NCBI GenBank assembly: GCA_947492105.1
Contig: CANLMN010000005.1
Span: forward strand, 62,001 to 126,000
Direction of reading: 5' to 3'
DNA length: 64,000 bases
DNA from: an uncultured Aquimarina sp.
GTDB lineage: Bacteria; Bacteroidota; Bacteroidia; Flavobacteriales; Flavobacteriaceae
Under the pieces are notes generated by a model. That model was not told the DNA's origin, did not search any database, and worked only from the letters and a program-made list of their open reading frames with translations. Every line of letters begins with the position of its first letter. Position 1 is the first letter of the stretch. The translations under genes and the position numbers were made by a program. Positions 1 through 8,069 of the stretch are shown one piece after another.

Positions 1-833
1 ATTTTTTGTTGTTGCTCATTCTTTTTTATCCTGTTCACAGAAGGACTATCCGATGCTGATTTTGCACTCGTACTATTTTGCCTTGCCTGTTTAGGTTTTG
101 ATTTATGCACTGTTTTAAGTGGGGATTTTTTTGAGGAAGAAAAGAGTCCCAGAAAACTTTTTGCAAATTTTTCGAATCCACTACCAATATCATTTCCTTT
201 TTGTAATTGAGTCGCATACATATATCCAAAAAGTGCTCCCCCAAGGTGTGCCAAATGCCCGCCTGCATTACCCATTGGAATCTGTACAACATCACTAATT
301 ACAAAAAACGCTGCAATCCACCATAATTTAATGTTTCCCAAAAAAAACATCCGAACAGACAAATTGGGAGCATATGTTGCTACTACCAAAAATATTGCCA
401 TTACCGATGCCGATGCACCAATCAACACAGAAGCGCCAATATTGCTGAATACAGGAAATAAATTATATGATAACATATACACCAAGGCTCCCATAATGGC
501 ACCCAACATATACACTGTTATTATCCTTTTTCCAGAAAAATATGTCATAAAAATCCGACCAGAAAAGTACAAAATCATCATATTCATCAATAGATGCCAC
601 AATCCAGAATGCATAAAGGCATATGTGATAATAGTCCACGGCTTATATACATACGCTTCAATTTCTTTTGGAAAAACAAACCATTCATCTGCAAAATCTT
701 CCGGTAGCTTAAACAAAAAAGCTATAGTTTTTAATAAAAAAAACAACACAAACACTACTACATTTATAGCAATCAAACGCTCTACAATGGTAGCTGTATA
801 ATATTTTAATTTTAGATCTTTTAACAGGCTCAT
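1..833 (-). CDS. Rhomboid family intramembrane serine protease, 3' end outside window
   Basis: Membrane-embedded serine protease of the rhomboid family, which cuts transmembrane segments of other proteins. The frame is open from the ATG at 833 down to base 1, so 277 codons are visible and the stop lies outside the window. Several hydrophobic helices are visible. The HxxxN motif is WHLLMN (His80, Asn84), the putative nucleophile is Ser141 in GASAS, and the catalytic His196 is in GGHLAHLGG. The usual glycine after the serine is alanine here. A hydrophilic Lys/Gln/Ser-rich tail follows the last helix. The ATG overlaps the stop codon of the upstream rhomboid gene by 4 bases (ATGA), so the two are almost certainly translated in tandem. 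Substrate unknown. Confidence 0.9.
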   Translation of the reverse strand, partial: MSLLKDLKLKYYTATIVERLIAINVVVFVLFFLLKTIAFLFKLPEDFADEWFVFPKEIEAYVYKPWTIITYAFMHSGLWHLLMNMMILYFSGRIFMTYFSGKRIITVYMLGAIMGALVYMLSYNLFPVFSNIGASVLIGASASVMAIFLVVATYAPNLSVRMFFLGNIKLWWIAAFFVISDVVQIPMGNAGGHLAHLGGALFGYMYATQLQKGNDIGSGFEKFAKSFLGLFSSSKKSPLKTVHKSKPKQARQNSTSAKSASDSPSVNRIKKNEQQQK

Positions 834-1624
834 TGATCCCATCGGTTTTTATTAAACGAATTCTTTTTCCAGTACCACATCAGTATAAAGCCTATTAAAG
901 CTCCCCCAACATGAGCCAAAAAAGCGGTGTTCGATGGACTAAAAATTGATATCCCTGTTATAGCAGAGAATAAGTCCAAGGCAATTATTCCAGGAATAAA
1001 ATATTTTGCTTTTATGGGAACTGGAAAGAAAATCATCATCAGTTTATGGTCTGGAAATGCCATTGCAAATCCAGCCAAAACTCCCATCAAGGCACCAGAA
1101 GCTCCTGCCAAGGTCCCATAATATGATTGAGAAAAAACATCCCATTTCTTTTGAGTAAAAACACCATCTGGAAGCTTATCATAATTCCCAGTATCCAATA
1201 TATTTAACACCTCTTGTTTTCCTAACCCGCCTATATTCACTACCTCATTGAGGATGCTACTAAACTGTATATAATCCCATCCACCATGAATCAAAAGGCC
1301 ACCAAGACCAGCAGAAAAATAAAAAAATATAAATTTCTTTTTACCCAAAAACTCCTCTACAGGAGTTCCAAACATATACAAACCAAACATATTAAATAGT
1401 ATATGCTGAAAATATATCGTTGTACCTCCTTGCGGAGTTGGTACATAATTAGCATGCATGAACATGTGCGTTACGATCTGCCATGGTCGAAACATAGAAT
1501 TTAACGGAAAATGGTAATTAAATAGATCATTAAACATCCTACCCTCCTGAATAGTCAGTGCGCCAATCCAAAAAACCACATTTATCAGGATTAAGTGTTT
1601 TACCGTATCTGTAATCTTCCCCAT
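830..1624 (-). CDS. Rhomboid family intramembrane serine protease
   Basis: A complete 264-residue rhomboid protease with several predicted membrane helices. Visible family motifs are the HILFN segment (His74, Asn78), the serine nucleophile Ser176 in GASGALMG, and His238 in FLAHVGGALIG. A long hydrophilic loop (about residues 114-165) separates the early helices from the serine helix and is larger than in the neighbouring paralogue. It is the upstream partner of a two-gene unit: its TGA overlaps the next rhomboid ATG. mutL ends 19 bases upstream on the same strand, so a mutL-rhomboid-rhomboid operon is likely. Paired rhomboids after mutL are familiar from flavobacterial genomes; the substrate is not known. 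Confidence 0.93.
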   Translation of the reverse strand: MGKITDTVKHLILINVVFWIGALTIQEGRMFNDLFNYHFPLNSMFRPWQIVTHMFMHANYVPTPQGGTTIYFQHILFNMFGLYMFGTPVEEFLGKKKFIFFYFSAGLGGLLIHGGWDYIQFSSILNEVVNIGGLGKQEVLNILDTGNYDKLPDGVFTQKKWDVFSQSYYGTLAGASGALMGVLAGFAMAFPDHKLMMIFFPVPIKAKYFIPGIIALDLFSAITGISIFSPSNTAFLAHVGGALIGFILMWYWKKNSFNKNRWDQ

Positions 1625-1643
1625 TTATCTATTCACTTTTTTT

Positions 1644-3527
1644 TTAAAACTTTTTATCAAATTCATCTACCGACAAAGTAACAAATATTGGTTTATTATC
1701 TGGTGTTACTGATGGTTCTGTACAAGCAAAAAGACTGTTTGTTAGATACTGTTGTTGCGCTTCTTCCATTAAAGTTCCTGTTTTGACAGCTAATCTTGCT
1801 GCCATTGATTTTGCTAACATATCCGTTTGCGAAAAACCACTATCAGGCACTTCATCTTCTAGGTCCGCAAATAATTGTTCCAGTAATTCTTGTACATTCT
1901 CTTTTTCTAACACACTAGGTACTGCATTAATATGTAATCCAGTACTTTTGATCTCAGAAAACACGAAACCCGTCAATTCCAAATGCTCTTTGAGAATTTT
2001 GAACAATACCATTTCTTTTGATGAAAACATCAATTCTATAGGAAATAGTAATTGTTGACTCACGGCATTAGCCATACTGATATTTCGTAATAACTCTTCA
2101 TACAATACACGATAATGTGCACGATTCTGGTGGATCACGACCATACCACTTTTGATGGTCGTAACGATATACTTACGATGCAGTTGGAACACTACATTAT
2201 TTGAGGTCTGCTGACTCTCTGACTCTATAAACAAGGACCCCGTCTCTTCGGTATCCTCTACCTGCAAAGAACTAAATCCCGCTGTATCATTTGTCTCACC
2301 AAGACCAGAAGCTAAACCAGCATACAAACTCTCCCATTCTGCTGTCGGTGGTTTTTGGTATGATCTTGTTTGCTGCGTACCTCCAGAATTTGAAGCACCA
2401 CTCTCAAATGATGTCTCTGATGCAAAGGGGTTAAAACTCCTGTCAACACTAATTTTGGGTTCTGCAGCAATTTTATTTTTATAATCATACGGTGTATCCA
2501 TCGTAGCATCACGATCAAAATCTAAAACAGGTGCTACATTAAATTGTCCCAAACTATGTTTTATCGTTGCTCGCAAAATAGCATATAACGCATGCTCATC
2601 ATCAAATTTAATCTCTGTCTTAGTCGGATGTATATTAATATCAATACATTTTGGATCTACCTCTAGAAACAAAAAATAACTTGGATGTGTTTTTTCTTTC
2701 AATAAGCCTTCAAATGCTCCAGTGACCGCATGGTGTAAGTATCCACTTTTGATAAATCTATTATTGACAAAGAAAAACTGCTCTCCTCTTGTTCGTTTTG
2801 CATATTCTGGCTTACCAGTAAAACCACTCACGGTCACCAGCTCTGTTTCTTCAGTAACAGGAACGAGTTTTTCGTTCATTTTACCACCAAAAATATTAAC
2901 GATTCGTTGTCTATGATTACTTACTGGCAAATTGAATACTTCATTACCATTATGTAACATTTCAAATCGAATCCCTGGATGTGCCATTGCTACACGATGA
3001 AATTCATCGATAATATGTCGTAATTCTACTCCATTTGATTTAAGAAAATTACGTCTTGCAGGAATATTATAAAATAAATTTTTGACACTAATTGCGGTTC
3101 CTATTGGTGTGACACAAACCTCTTGAGCCGTAACTTTACTCCCCTCGATTTTGATATGTGTACCTACATCTAGTGTTTTTTGTTTGGTTTTGAGTTCTAC
3201 ATGAGCAATTGCCGCTATAGAAGCCATAGCCTCTCCTCTAAACCCTTTGGTACCTAGACTAAATAAATCTTCTGCACTTTTAATTTTGGAAGTAGCATGA
3301 CGTTCAAAACACATACGAGCATCCGTAGCACTCATTCCAATGCCATCATCAATGACTTGAATTAATGTCTTACCGGCTTCTTTGATTATTAATTTTATAG
3401 ACGAAGCCTGAGCATCAATCGCATTTTCGATTAATTCTTTGACTACGGAAGCTGGTCGTTGTACGACTTCCCCTGCTGCTATTTGGTTAGCAACATGATC
3501 CGGTAAAAGTTGAATGATATCTGACAT
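1644..3527 (-). CDS. mutL: DNA mismatch repair protein MutL
   Basis: The 627-residue MutL couples mismatch recognition by MutS to downstream repair. The GHKL ATPase is clear at the N terminus: ELIENAIDA with the Mg-binding Asn35, DDGIGM at 60-65, and the GTKGFRGEA loop near residue 95. A variable Ser/Thr/Gln-rich linker (about 350-440) separates it from the C-terminal dimerization domain. The place where the endonuclease motif DQHAxxE would sit reads HQNRAHYRVLYE (466-477), so the first Asp and the motif His are absent. The usual CPHGRP-like C-terminal element is also not recognisable (a cysteine occurs near 602). The start codon shares one base with the stop of the upstream small membrane protein (TAATG). 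Confidence 0.95.
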   Translation of the reverse strand: MSDIIQLLPDHVANQIAAGEVVQRPASVVKELIENAIDAQASSIKLIIKEAGKTLIQVIDDGIGMSATDARMCFERHATSKIKSAEDLFSLGTKGFRGEAMASIAAIAHVELKTKQKTLDVGTHIKIEGSKVTAQEVCVTPIGTAISVKNLFYNIPARRNFLKSNGVELRHIIDEFHRVAMAHPGIRFEMLHNGNEVFNLPVSNHRQRIVNIFGGKMNEKLVPVTEETELVTVSGFTGKPEYAKRTRGEQFFFVNNRFIKSGYLHHAVTGAFEGLLKEKTHPSYFLFLEVDPKCIDINIHPTKTEIKFDDEHALYAILRATIKHSLGQFNVAPVLDFDRDATMDTPYDYKNKIAAEPKISVDRSFNPFASETSFESGASNSGGTQQTRSYQKPPTAEWESLYAGLASGLGETNDTAGFSSLQVEDTEETGSLFIESESQQTSNNVVFQLHRKYIVTTIKSGMVVIHQNRAHYRVLYEELLRNISMANAVSQQLLFPIELMFSSKEMVLFKILKEHLELTGFVFSEIKSTGLHINAVPSVLEKENVQELLEQLFADLEDEVPDSGFSQTDMLAKSMAARLAVKTGTLMEEAQQQYLTNSLFACTEPSVTPDNKPIFVTLSVDEFDKKF

Positions 3528-3811
3528 TATTTTCTAAAGAATATGGTCACATCAAAACCGATAATAAACAAAAAAATCAATAGTAGAACAGCAGCGATTA
3601 CTAATACACGCTTATTTGTTTCTCGATCCGGATTTTTTAGATCTTCTAAGGCTGAAGAAAACCTCCCTTTGATCCCTTTGGGCGTTTCAACAGTGCTACG
3701 AAATTCATCGAATTTGTTCTGAAATTTATATGGGTTTCCCTCTCCATTATCATCATAATGGCGTGGAATATAATTGAATTTTTTATTATTTCGTAACTTA
3801 AATAATCCCAT
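3527..3811 (-). CDS. Small conserved membrane protein (often mislabelled riboflavin synthase beta)
   Basis: A 94-residue protein with a basic and aromatic N-terminal half (starts MGLFKLRNNKKF) and one C-terminal membrane helix of about 22 residues (VIAAVLLLIFLFIIG). The longer reading from 3838 adds nine residues with no family support, so the ATG at 3811 is preferred. Proteins of this shape are conserved next to mutL and ribH in Flavobacteriaceae and are sometimes annotated as riboflavin synthase subunit beta, for which I see no basis in the sequence. It overlaps the mutL start by one base and is therefore likely cotranslated with it. Function unknown. Confidence 0.8.
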   Translation of the reverse strand: MGLFKLRNNKKFNYIPRHYDDNGEGNPYKFQNKFDEFRSTVETPKGIKGRFSSALEDLKNPDRETNKRVLVIAAVLLLIFLFIIGFDVTIFFRK

Positions 3812-4178
3812 ATACCGTATAAATACCAAGAAACTCAAAGTTACTCAAAAAAACAAAAAGATTTGCCGTGCTTTTAAAATTAATCTCCTCGACACAACTA
3901 GGTACTTTTTTTAAAACAATTGCTCTATCAAGTGGTTCATTTTTTTTTAATTCGCTACTAAAATGTGTTTTTTACACAGCTTACGTTCTTCTCTTAGCTC
4001 GTAGTACTACTACAAGGTGTAAAAAAACATTCTGTGTTCTCTCCAAAATCAATAGGATTTTAAACCTTTTCTATATCGTATAGACCATAACTACCTGAGA
4101 GGTCACAAAAACTACGTAAAGAAAAATTTTTTTTTGGAACGAATTAAGTTTAACACCCCAGTACCGAATCGTTACCTT
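3812..4178. other. Gap without a recognised gene
   Basis: AT-rich stretch between ribH and the small membrane protein. A 71-codon plus-strand frame (3868-4083) has low-complexity composition and no recognisable motif, so I do not call it. The region should contain the promoter of the mutL operon. Confidence 0.6.
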
Positions 4179-4682
4179 CTACTTATAAAACGTAGCATCT
4201 TTGCGAAGCTGTGCCATTTTAATTCCTGCGATTGCAGCTTCTGTTCCTTTGTTACCATGCTTACCTCCCGAACGATCGATTGATTGCTGCATGGTATTAT
4301 CAGTGAGTACACAGAAAATCGTAGGGATATCAGTTTGTATATTCAAATCCTTGATACCTTGTGTCACTCCTTCACAAACAAAATCAAAATGTTTTGTTTC
4401 TCCTTGGATAACAACTCCGATAACAATAATTGCATCGAGCATATCAAAGCTTTCTCCCATCTTCTTGGCTCCATAAATGAGCTCAAAACTCCCAGGGACA
4501 TTCCAACGGACAATATTCTCTTTGATCGCTCCACAATCTAGCAATGCATCAAAGGCTCCTTGAAATAACCCTTCGGTAATTGTTTCGTTCCATTCTGAAA
4601 CAACAATCCCAAACCGAAAATCTTTCGCATTTGGGATTGTTGTTTTATCGTATACAGATAAATTCTTATTTGCTGTTGCCAT
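4179..4682 (-). CDS. ribH: 6,7-dimethyl-8-ribityllumazine synthase
   Basis: Lumazine synthase condenses 5-amino-6-ribitylamino-uracil with 3,4-dihydroxy-2-butanone 4-phosphate in the penultimate step of riboflavin synthesis, as a cytosolic capsid-like oligomer. At 167 residues it has the normal length. The family blocks are visible in order: a substrate-binding GSFEL segment, GVVIQGETKHFDFV with the catalytic His, and the C-terminal block with LTDNTMQQSIDR followed by GGKHGNKGTEAA. The TPR protein gene ends 10 bases upstream on the same strand, so the two are probably one transcript. No FMN riboswitch is evident upstream. Confidence 0.96.
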   Translation of the reverse strand: MATANKNLSVYDKTTIPNAKDFRFGIVVSEWNETITEGLFQGAFDALLDCGAIKENIVRWNVPGSFELIYGAKKMGESFDMLDAIIVIGVVIQGETKHFDFVCEGVTQGIKDLNIQTDIPTIFCVLTDNTMQQSIDRSGGKHGNKGTEAAIAGIKMAQLRKDATFYK

Positions 4683-4692
4683 TTCTCAAATA

Positions 4693-5463
4693 TTACATTG
4701 CTTTGGCTTTGGCTAAATACGCTGCTACATTGTTTACAGTTGCATATTGCGCATACTCCTTTTCTATTTTTTCTAAATATTTGGCAGCTACACTTGATTT
4801 TCCAACCTCCATAGCTATCAAACTTGCTTTGAACAACATTCTTGGTGTAGAATATTCATTATTCGCTGCAGCTTTTATTGCTTTGTCATAGTATGCCAAA
4901 CCTTCTTCTAGCTGATTTAATTGTACAAATGCATCAGCAATCCCTCCATATGCAGCTGGTTGTAATACATTTTCATCACTCTTAAAACCATCTAGTTGAT
5001 CTATAGCTTTTTGATAAGCTCCTGTATTCAAATACGCAAAACCAGCATAGTATCGTGCCAAGTTTCCTGCATTGGTACCTCCATAGTTTGCTATAATTTC
5101 TTCAAAACCAAACTTTCCTTCTGCTCCTTTGAGTGAAAGAGTAAATAAAGAATCTTTGGCTGTCCCACTTGCTTTTAATGCTTCATCATAGTGTTTCTGT
5201 GCTTGAAATAACTCATTAGAAGCCTGTGCTTCATTAGGTTCTTTTACAAAATTATTATATCCTAAAAATACTAGTACTACCAAAACAACTGCACCAATAC
5301 CTCCTAAAATATACTTTTGATTATCGGCAACCCATTCTTCTGTTTTGGATGCACCCTCGTCTAGTGAATTAAAAACCTCTGCCGTTGTAGAACTTTCTTC
5401 AACAACCTCAACTTCTTCTTCTTTATTTTTGGGTTTATATCCCCTTTTCTTATATGTAGCCAT
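4693..5463 (-). CDS. Membrane-anchored tetratricopeptide repeat protein
   Basis: A 256-residue protein with an acidic and basic cytoplasmic N terminus (1-50), one membrane helix (about 51-68, GGIGAVVLVVLVFLGY) and a periplasmic TPR array. Helical repeat pairs are visible as ARYYAGFAYLNTGAYQKAID and then LEEGLAYYDKAIKAA, and a further pair follows. The arrangement resembles the YfgM/tol-pal type of TPR proteins that assist the Sec translocon or envelope assembly, but this is inference from topology. It is the first gene of a two-gene unit with ribH and is divergent from recF, with about 140 bases between them holding both promoters. Confidence 0.85.
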   Translation of the reverse strand: MATYKKRGYKPKNKEEEVEVVEESSTTAEVFNSLDEGASKTEEWVADNQKYILGGIGAVVLVVLVFLGYNNFVKEPNEAQASNELFQAQKHYDEALKASGTAKDSLFTLSLKGAEGKFGFEEIIANYGGTNAGNLARYYAGFAYLNTGAYQKAIDQLDGFKSDENVLQPAAYGGIADAFVQLNQLEEGLAYYDKAIKAAANNEYSTPRMLFKASLIAMEVGKSSVAAKYLEKIEKEYAQYATVNNVAAYLAKAKAM

Positions 5464-5602
5464 AGTATCAGTTAATGTGTGAGCAAAAATAAAATTTTTA
5501 TTCAGAACTAAAAGCGAAAACTTTTGTTATTTTTCGATAATTTGCAAGTCTAATTACGATATACTATAAATAGTGTCATTATCATGACTCCCATTACCTT
5601 AT

Positions 5603-6691
5603 ATGATCCTACAATCGCTTTCTCTTATCAATTATAAAAATTTTGAGTCTATAAACTTAGAATTTGATCCACAAATAAACTGCATGGTCGGGCAAAATGG
5701 CGTTGGAAAGACCAATATATTGGATGCTATTTATCATCTTTCGTTTGGCAAAAGTTATTTTAACCCCATTACAAGTCAAAATATTCGTCACGATGCTGAT
5801 TTTTTTGTCATTGATGCGCTTTATAAACGAAATGAGCGTGATGAAAAAGTCTTGATTAGTGCACAAAAAGGTCAAAAAAAAATCATCAAACGCAATGGAA
5901 AATCATATGACACACTTAGTGAACATATCGGATTTTTACCTCTTGTAATCATATCGCCAGCAGATCGTGACCTTATTACTGAAGGCAGCACCATGCGACG
6001 TAAATTTATCGATGGCGTCATCTCGCAAAGCAATCCGAGTTACCTTCATAACTTAATTAGCTATAACAAAGTTCTATCACAGCGCAATTCCTTGCTCAAA
6101 TACTTTGCAGCAAATCAAACTTTTGACAATAACACCCTTTCCATATACAATGAACAGTTACAAGATTACGGTAGTCCGATCTATGACGAACGTAATCGTT
6201 TTCTCCATGATTTTATTCCTGTGTTCAAAGAACGCTATAACACTATAACCTCTGGTCATGAAATAATTAATCTTAAGTACCAAAGCAAACTATCAGAAGC
6301 TCCTCTTGCGCAATTATTAGAACAGTCACTATCCAAAGATCGCGCATTGCAATATACAAGTACAGGAATCCACAAGGACGATTTATCTTTTCAACTATCT
6401 GGTTATCCTATCAAAAAATTTGGAAGTCAAGGACAACAAAAATCTTTTCTTATTGCCTTGAAATTAGCACAATTTGAATGTCTAAAAAAAGAAAGCAATA
6501 TAGCTCCTATTCTACTTTTAGATGATATTTTTGACAAACTAGATGAACAACGAGTTGCACATATAGTCAAACTAGTAGCTGATAATAATTTTGGTCAACT
6601 TTTTATCAGTGATACTCACAACGAACGAACAGAACAGGTTGTCAAAAATATCTCTCAATCCTACAAAATGTTTCCACTAGGCAACCAATAA
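5603..6691 (+). CDS. recF: DNA replication and repair protein RecF
   Basis: RecF is an SMC/ABC-type ATPase that loads RecA at single-strand gaps together with RecO and RecR. The 362-residue protein begins with the standard family N terminus ([13 protein letters not shown]), followed by the Walker A motif GQNGVGKTN near residue 30, a signature segment FGSQGQQKS near 275, and Walker [13 protein letters not shown] near 305. Length matches the family. It is transcribed divergently from the TPR/ribH unit. Its TAA stop coincides with the left end of a family A palindromic repeat, so the repeat has inserted exactly at the end of the gene. Confidence 0.96.
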   Translation: MILQSLSLINYKNFESINLEFDPQINCMVGQNGVGKTNILDAIYHLSFGKSYFNPITSQNIRHDADFFVIDALYKRNERDEKVLISAQKGQKKIIKRNGKSYDTLSEHIGFLPLVIISPADRDLITEGSTMRRKFIDGVISQSNPSYLHNLISYNKVLSQRNSLLKYFAANQTFDNNTLSIYNEQLQDYGSPIYDERNRFLHDFIPVFKERYNTITSGHEIINLKYQSKLSEAPLAQLLEQSLSKDRALQYTSTGIHKDDLSFQLSGYPIKKFGSQGQQKSFLIALKLAQFECLKKESNIAPILLLDDIFDKLDEQRVAHIVKLVADNNFGQLFISDTHNERTEQVVKNISQSYKMFPLGNQ

Positions 6692-7034
6692 TATCATTTA
6701 AAAAATATTTGCCGACTAATGATTAGCTTCTTTTTCTACTATTTTTTCATTAGAAAATTAAACCGTAGCCACGGCTATGCTTAAATTTTATAGTTCGAAC
6801 CAGCTAAAAATATCTTAATTATCCTGGGCTAAATAACACCATTTACCCTTTGAATGTACTGAGACAAAATTTTCTTTTTTCACCTCAACTTCAGCACAAA
6901 AACAAACCATAACTAAGACTATACTTGATGTTTCTGCTGAAGCTAAAACAAAAAAATCTTAATTTTTCTTTCCGCTAAATTCAACCAACAAATGGTATAA
7001 TCAAAAAAATTACATACTCAAGGTTAGTTATAAT
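6689..7034 (+). repeat. Family A palindromic repeat interrupted by a family C element
   Basis: Left arm 6689-6833 carries the family A start (ATATCATTTAAAA), the TTCTTTTTCTACTATTTT segment, the central GTAGCCACGGCTATGC hairpin and the CAGCTAAAAATA right segment. After the C element (6834-7001), a short stretch AATTACATAC resembles the missing A right end. This suggests that C inserted into an existing A copy. The left end overlaps the recF stop. Confidence 0.65.
6834..7001 (+). repeat. Family C palindromic repeat, copy C1
   Basis: About 168 bp running from TAACACCATTTACCC to AATGGTATAAT. The ends are imperfect inverted repeats of each other, and inside there is a near-perfect pair ACTTCAGCAC / TGCTGAAGC. 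It matches C2 at 16246-16403 in inverted orientation over most of its length and the fragment C3 near 47363. Confidence 0.75.
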
Positions 7035-7425
7035 GCCTTTTGAAAATATTTATTAATTCTCCAGGTGGAATCACCTTATTTTCATAATTAAACATTTCTC
7101 TCAACACCGTATCAATAGCCTCTGCACGCAAGCCCATTTTCAAACCTAATTCTTTAATTTTGCGCAATTCTTGTTGATTAGCCTCTTGATCAACATTCAT
7201 CAACAACACTAACCTATGAAATTGTAAAATACGCTGCGACTCTGGTTTTACAGGAACATAATCTACCTGCTTATCAAACAAAGCATCAACATCTTCTTTG
7301 GATAACTGTAACTGCTCTGCAACAATACGTATGAATTGATACTCTTCTTCCTTTATCTTTTTATCTGCCTTTGCAAAAGCTATCATTTCCGAAATTAAAC
7401 TTCGTTTTTCTTCTATACTATACAC
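7024..7425 (-). CDS. TerB-like helical protein
   Basis: A 133-residue cytosolic all-helical protein resembling the TerB/DjlA N-terminal fold. The N-terminal half has the family pattern of a first helix (IEEKRSLISEMIAFAKAD), an acidic KIKEEEYQF turn and a second helix, and the C-terminal half repeats a similar layout. TerB-like domains bind metal through acidic residues and are linked to tellurite or stress responses, but the function in Bacteroidota is not established. There is no ter operon here, and the gene stands alone in convergent orientation with recF, with repeats A1 and C1 between them. Confidence 0.7.
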   Translation of the reverse strand: MYSIEEKRSLISEMIAFAKADKKIKEEEYQFIRIVAEQLQLSKEDVDALFDKQVDYVPVKPESQRILQFHRLVLLMNVDQEANQQELRKIKELGLKMGLRAEAIDTVLREMFNYENKVIPPGELINIFKRHYN

Positions 7426-7504
7426 GCACTGTTATTTTTAGATTAGCTGGCTAAAATATAAAAATATCGTTAATTACAAATCTGCTTTAATTACTAATTT
7501 GAAT

Positions 7505-7512
7505 TACCTTTG
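7505..7512 (+). promoter_or_regulatory. -7 promoter box (TAnnTTTG) for the DUF1456 gene
   Basis: TACCTTTG matches the Bacteroidota primary sigma -7 consensus and lies 21 bases before the ATG at 7533. No convincing -33 TTG was seen. Confidence 0.55.
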
Positions 7513-7532
7513 TCAAAATAACTAAATACACT

Positions 7533-7820
7533 ATGCCTTTAACAAATAATGATATTTTCAAAAAATTAAGAGTTGCTCACAAATTCCGTGATGATGATAT
7601 TATCAAAATTTGCAAACTAGTAGATTTTAATGTTACAAAAAGTGAATTAGGAGCAATTTTTCGTAGTGAAGATCATCCGAAGTATATGGAGTGTGGCGAT
7701 CAATTTTTACGTAATTTTTTGAATGGATTGGTTATCCATCTAAGAGGGCCTATGCCTCCAAAAGAAAAGAAAGCTACTCCTAAAATGACTCAAAACAAAA
7801 AAATAAGAAAACGCGATTAG
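7533..7820 (+). CDS. DUF1456 family protein, single-repeat form
   Basis: A 95-residue basic protein with the DUF1456 signature: NNDIFKKLRVAHKFRDDDII, followed by FNVTKSELGAIFRSEDHPKY and a helix DQFLRNFLNGL. Proteobacterial YehS members carry two copies of this unit in about 150 residues, whereas this one has a single unit followed by a Lys/Pro-rich tail. The family has no known function. It is monocistronic, with its own -7 box and a family A repeat immediately after the stop. Confidence 0.8.
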   Translation: MPLTNNDIFKKLRVAHKFRDDDIIKICKLVDFNVTKSELGAIFRSEDHPKYMECGDQFLRNFLNGLVIHLRGPMPPKEKKATPKMTQNKKIRKRD

Positions 7821-7832
7821 CAATAAGCTTGT

Positions 7833-7965
7833 TCTACCATTTAATAAAAATAATTGCAGGCTAATAATTCGGTTATTTTTCTACTATTTTATAGCTCAAA
7901 CTAGGGAAAAATAGTTTAATTATTTTAGTCTACAACTACATTTTAACTGGTATTATACTCCATAA
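7833..7965 (+). repeat. Family A palindromic repeat, copy A2 (short form)
   Basis: Begins TACCATTTAATAAAAATAAT and ends TTTTAACTGGTATTAT. The terminal arms (ATTGCAGGCTAATAATT and its counterpart AATTATTTTAGTCTACAA) are imperfect inverted repeats. The central GTAGC/GCTAC hairpin present in other copies is missing. Confidence 0.75.
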
Positions 7966-8004
7966 TATCGCAAACAAACAATCGACATGATTAGCTTAAA
8001 ACAC

Positions 8005-8040
8005 AAAAAAGCCTCAAACAGAAATGTTTGAGGCTTTTTT
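8005..8040 (-). terminator. Rho-independent terminator of sucC
   Basis: A perfect 15-bp stem (AAAAAAGCCTCAAAC and its complement) with a 6-nt loop and flanking A/T tracts on both sides. It lies 30 bases past the sucC stop and could act in both directions. Confidence 0.88.
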
Positions 8041-8069
8041 ATGTTTTGTAATTTCTATTACAGCATTAA

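Noticed and set aside
331-801. 156-codon plus-strand frame
   Set aside because: It is antisense to the rhomboid gene read from 833, which has clear catalytic motifs; the antisense product is Ile/Lys/Asn-rich with no motif.
3868-4083. 71-codon plus-strand frame in the gap after ribH
   Set aside because: Low-complexity Ser/Leu/Phe composition, no motif, no promoter box; not supported.
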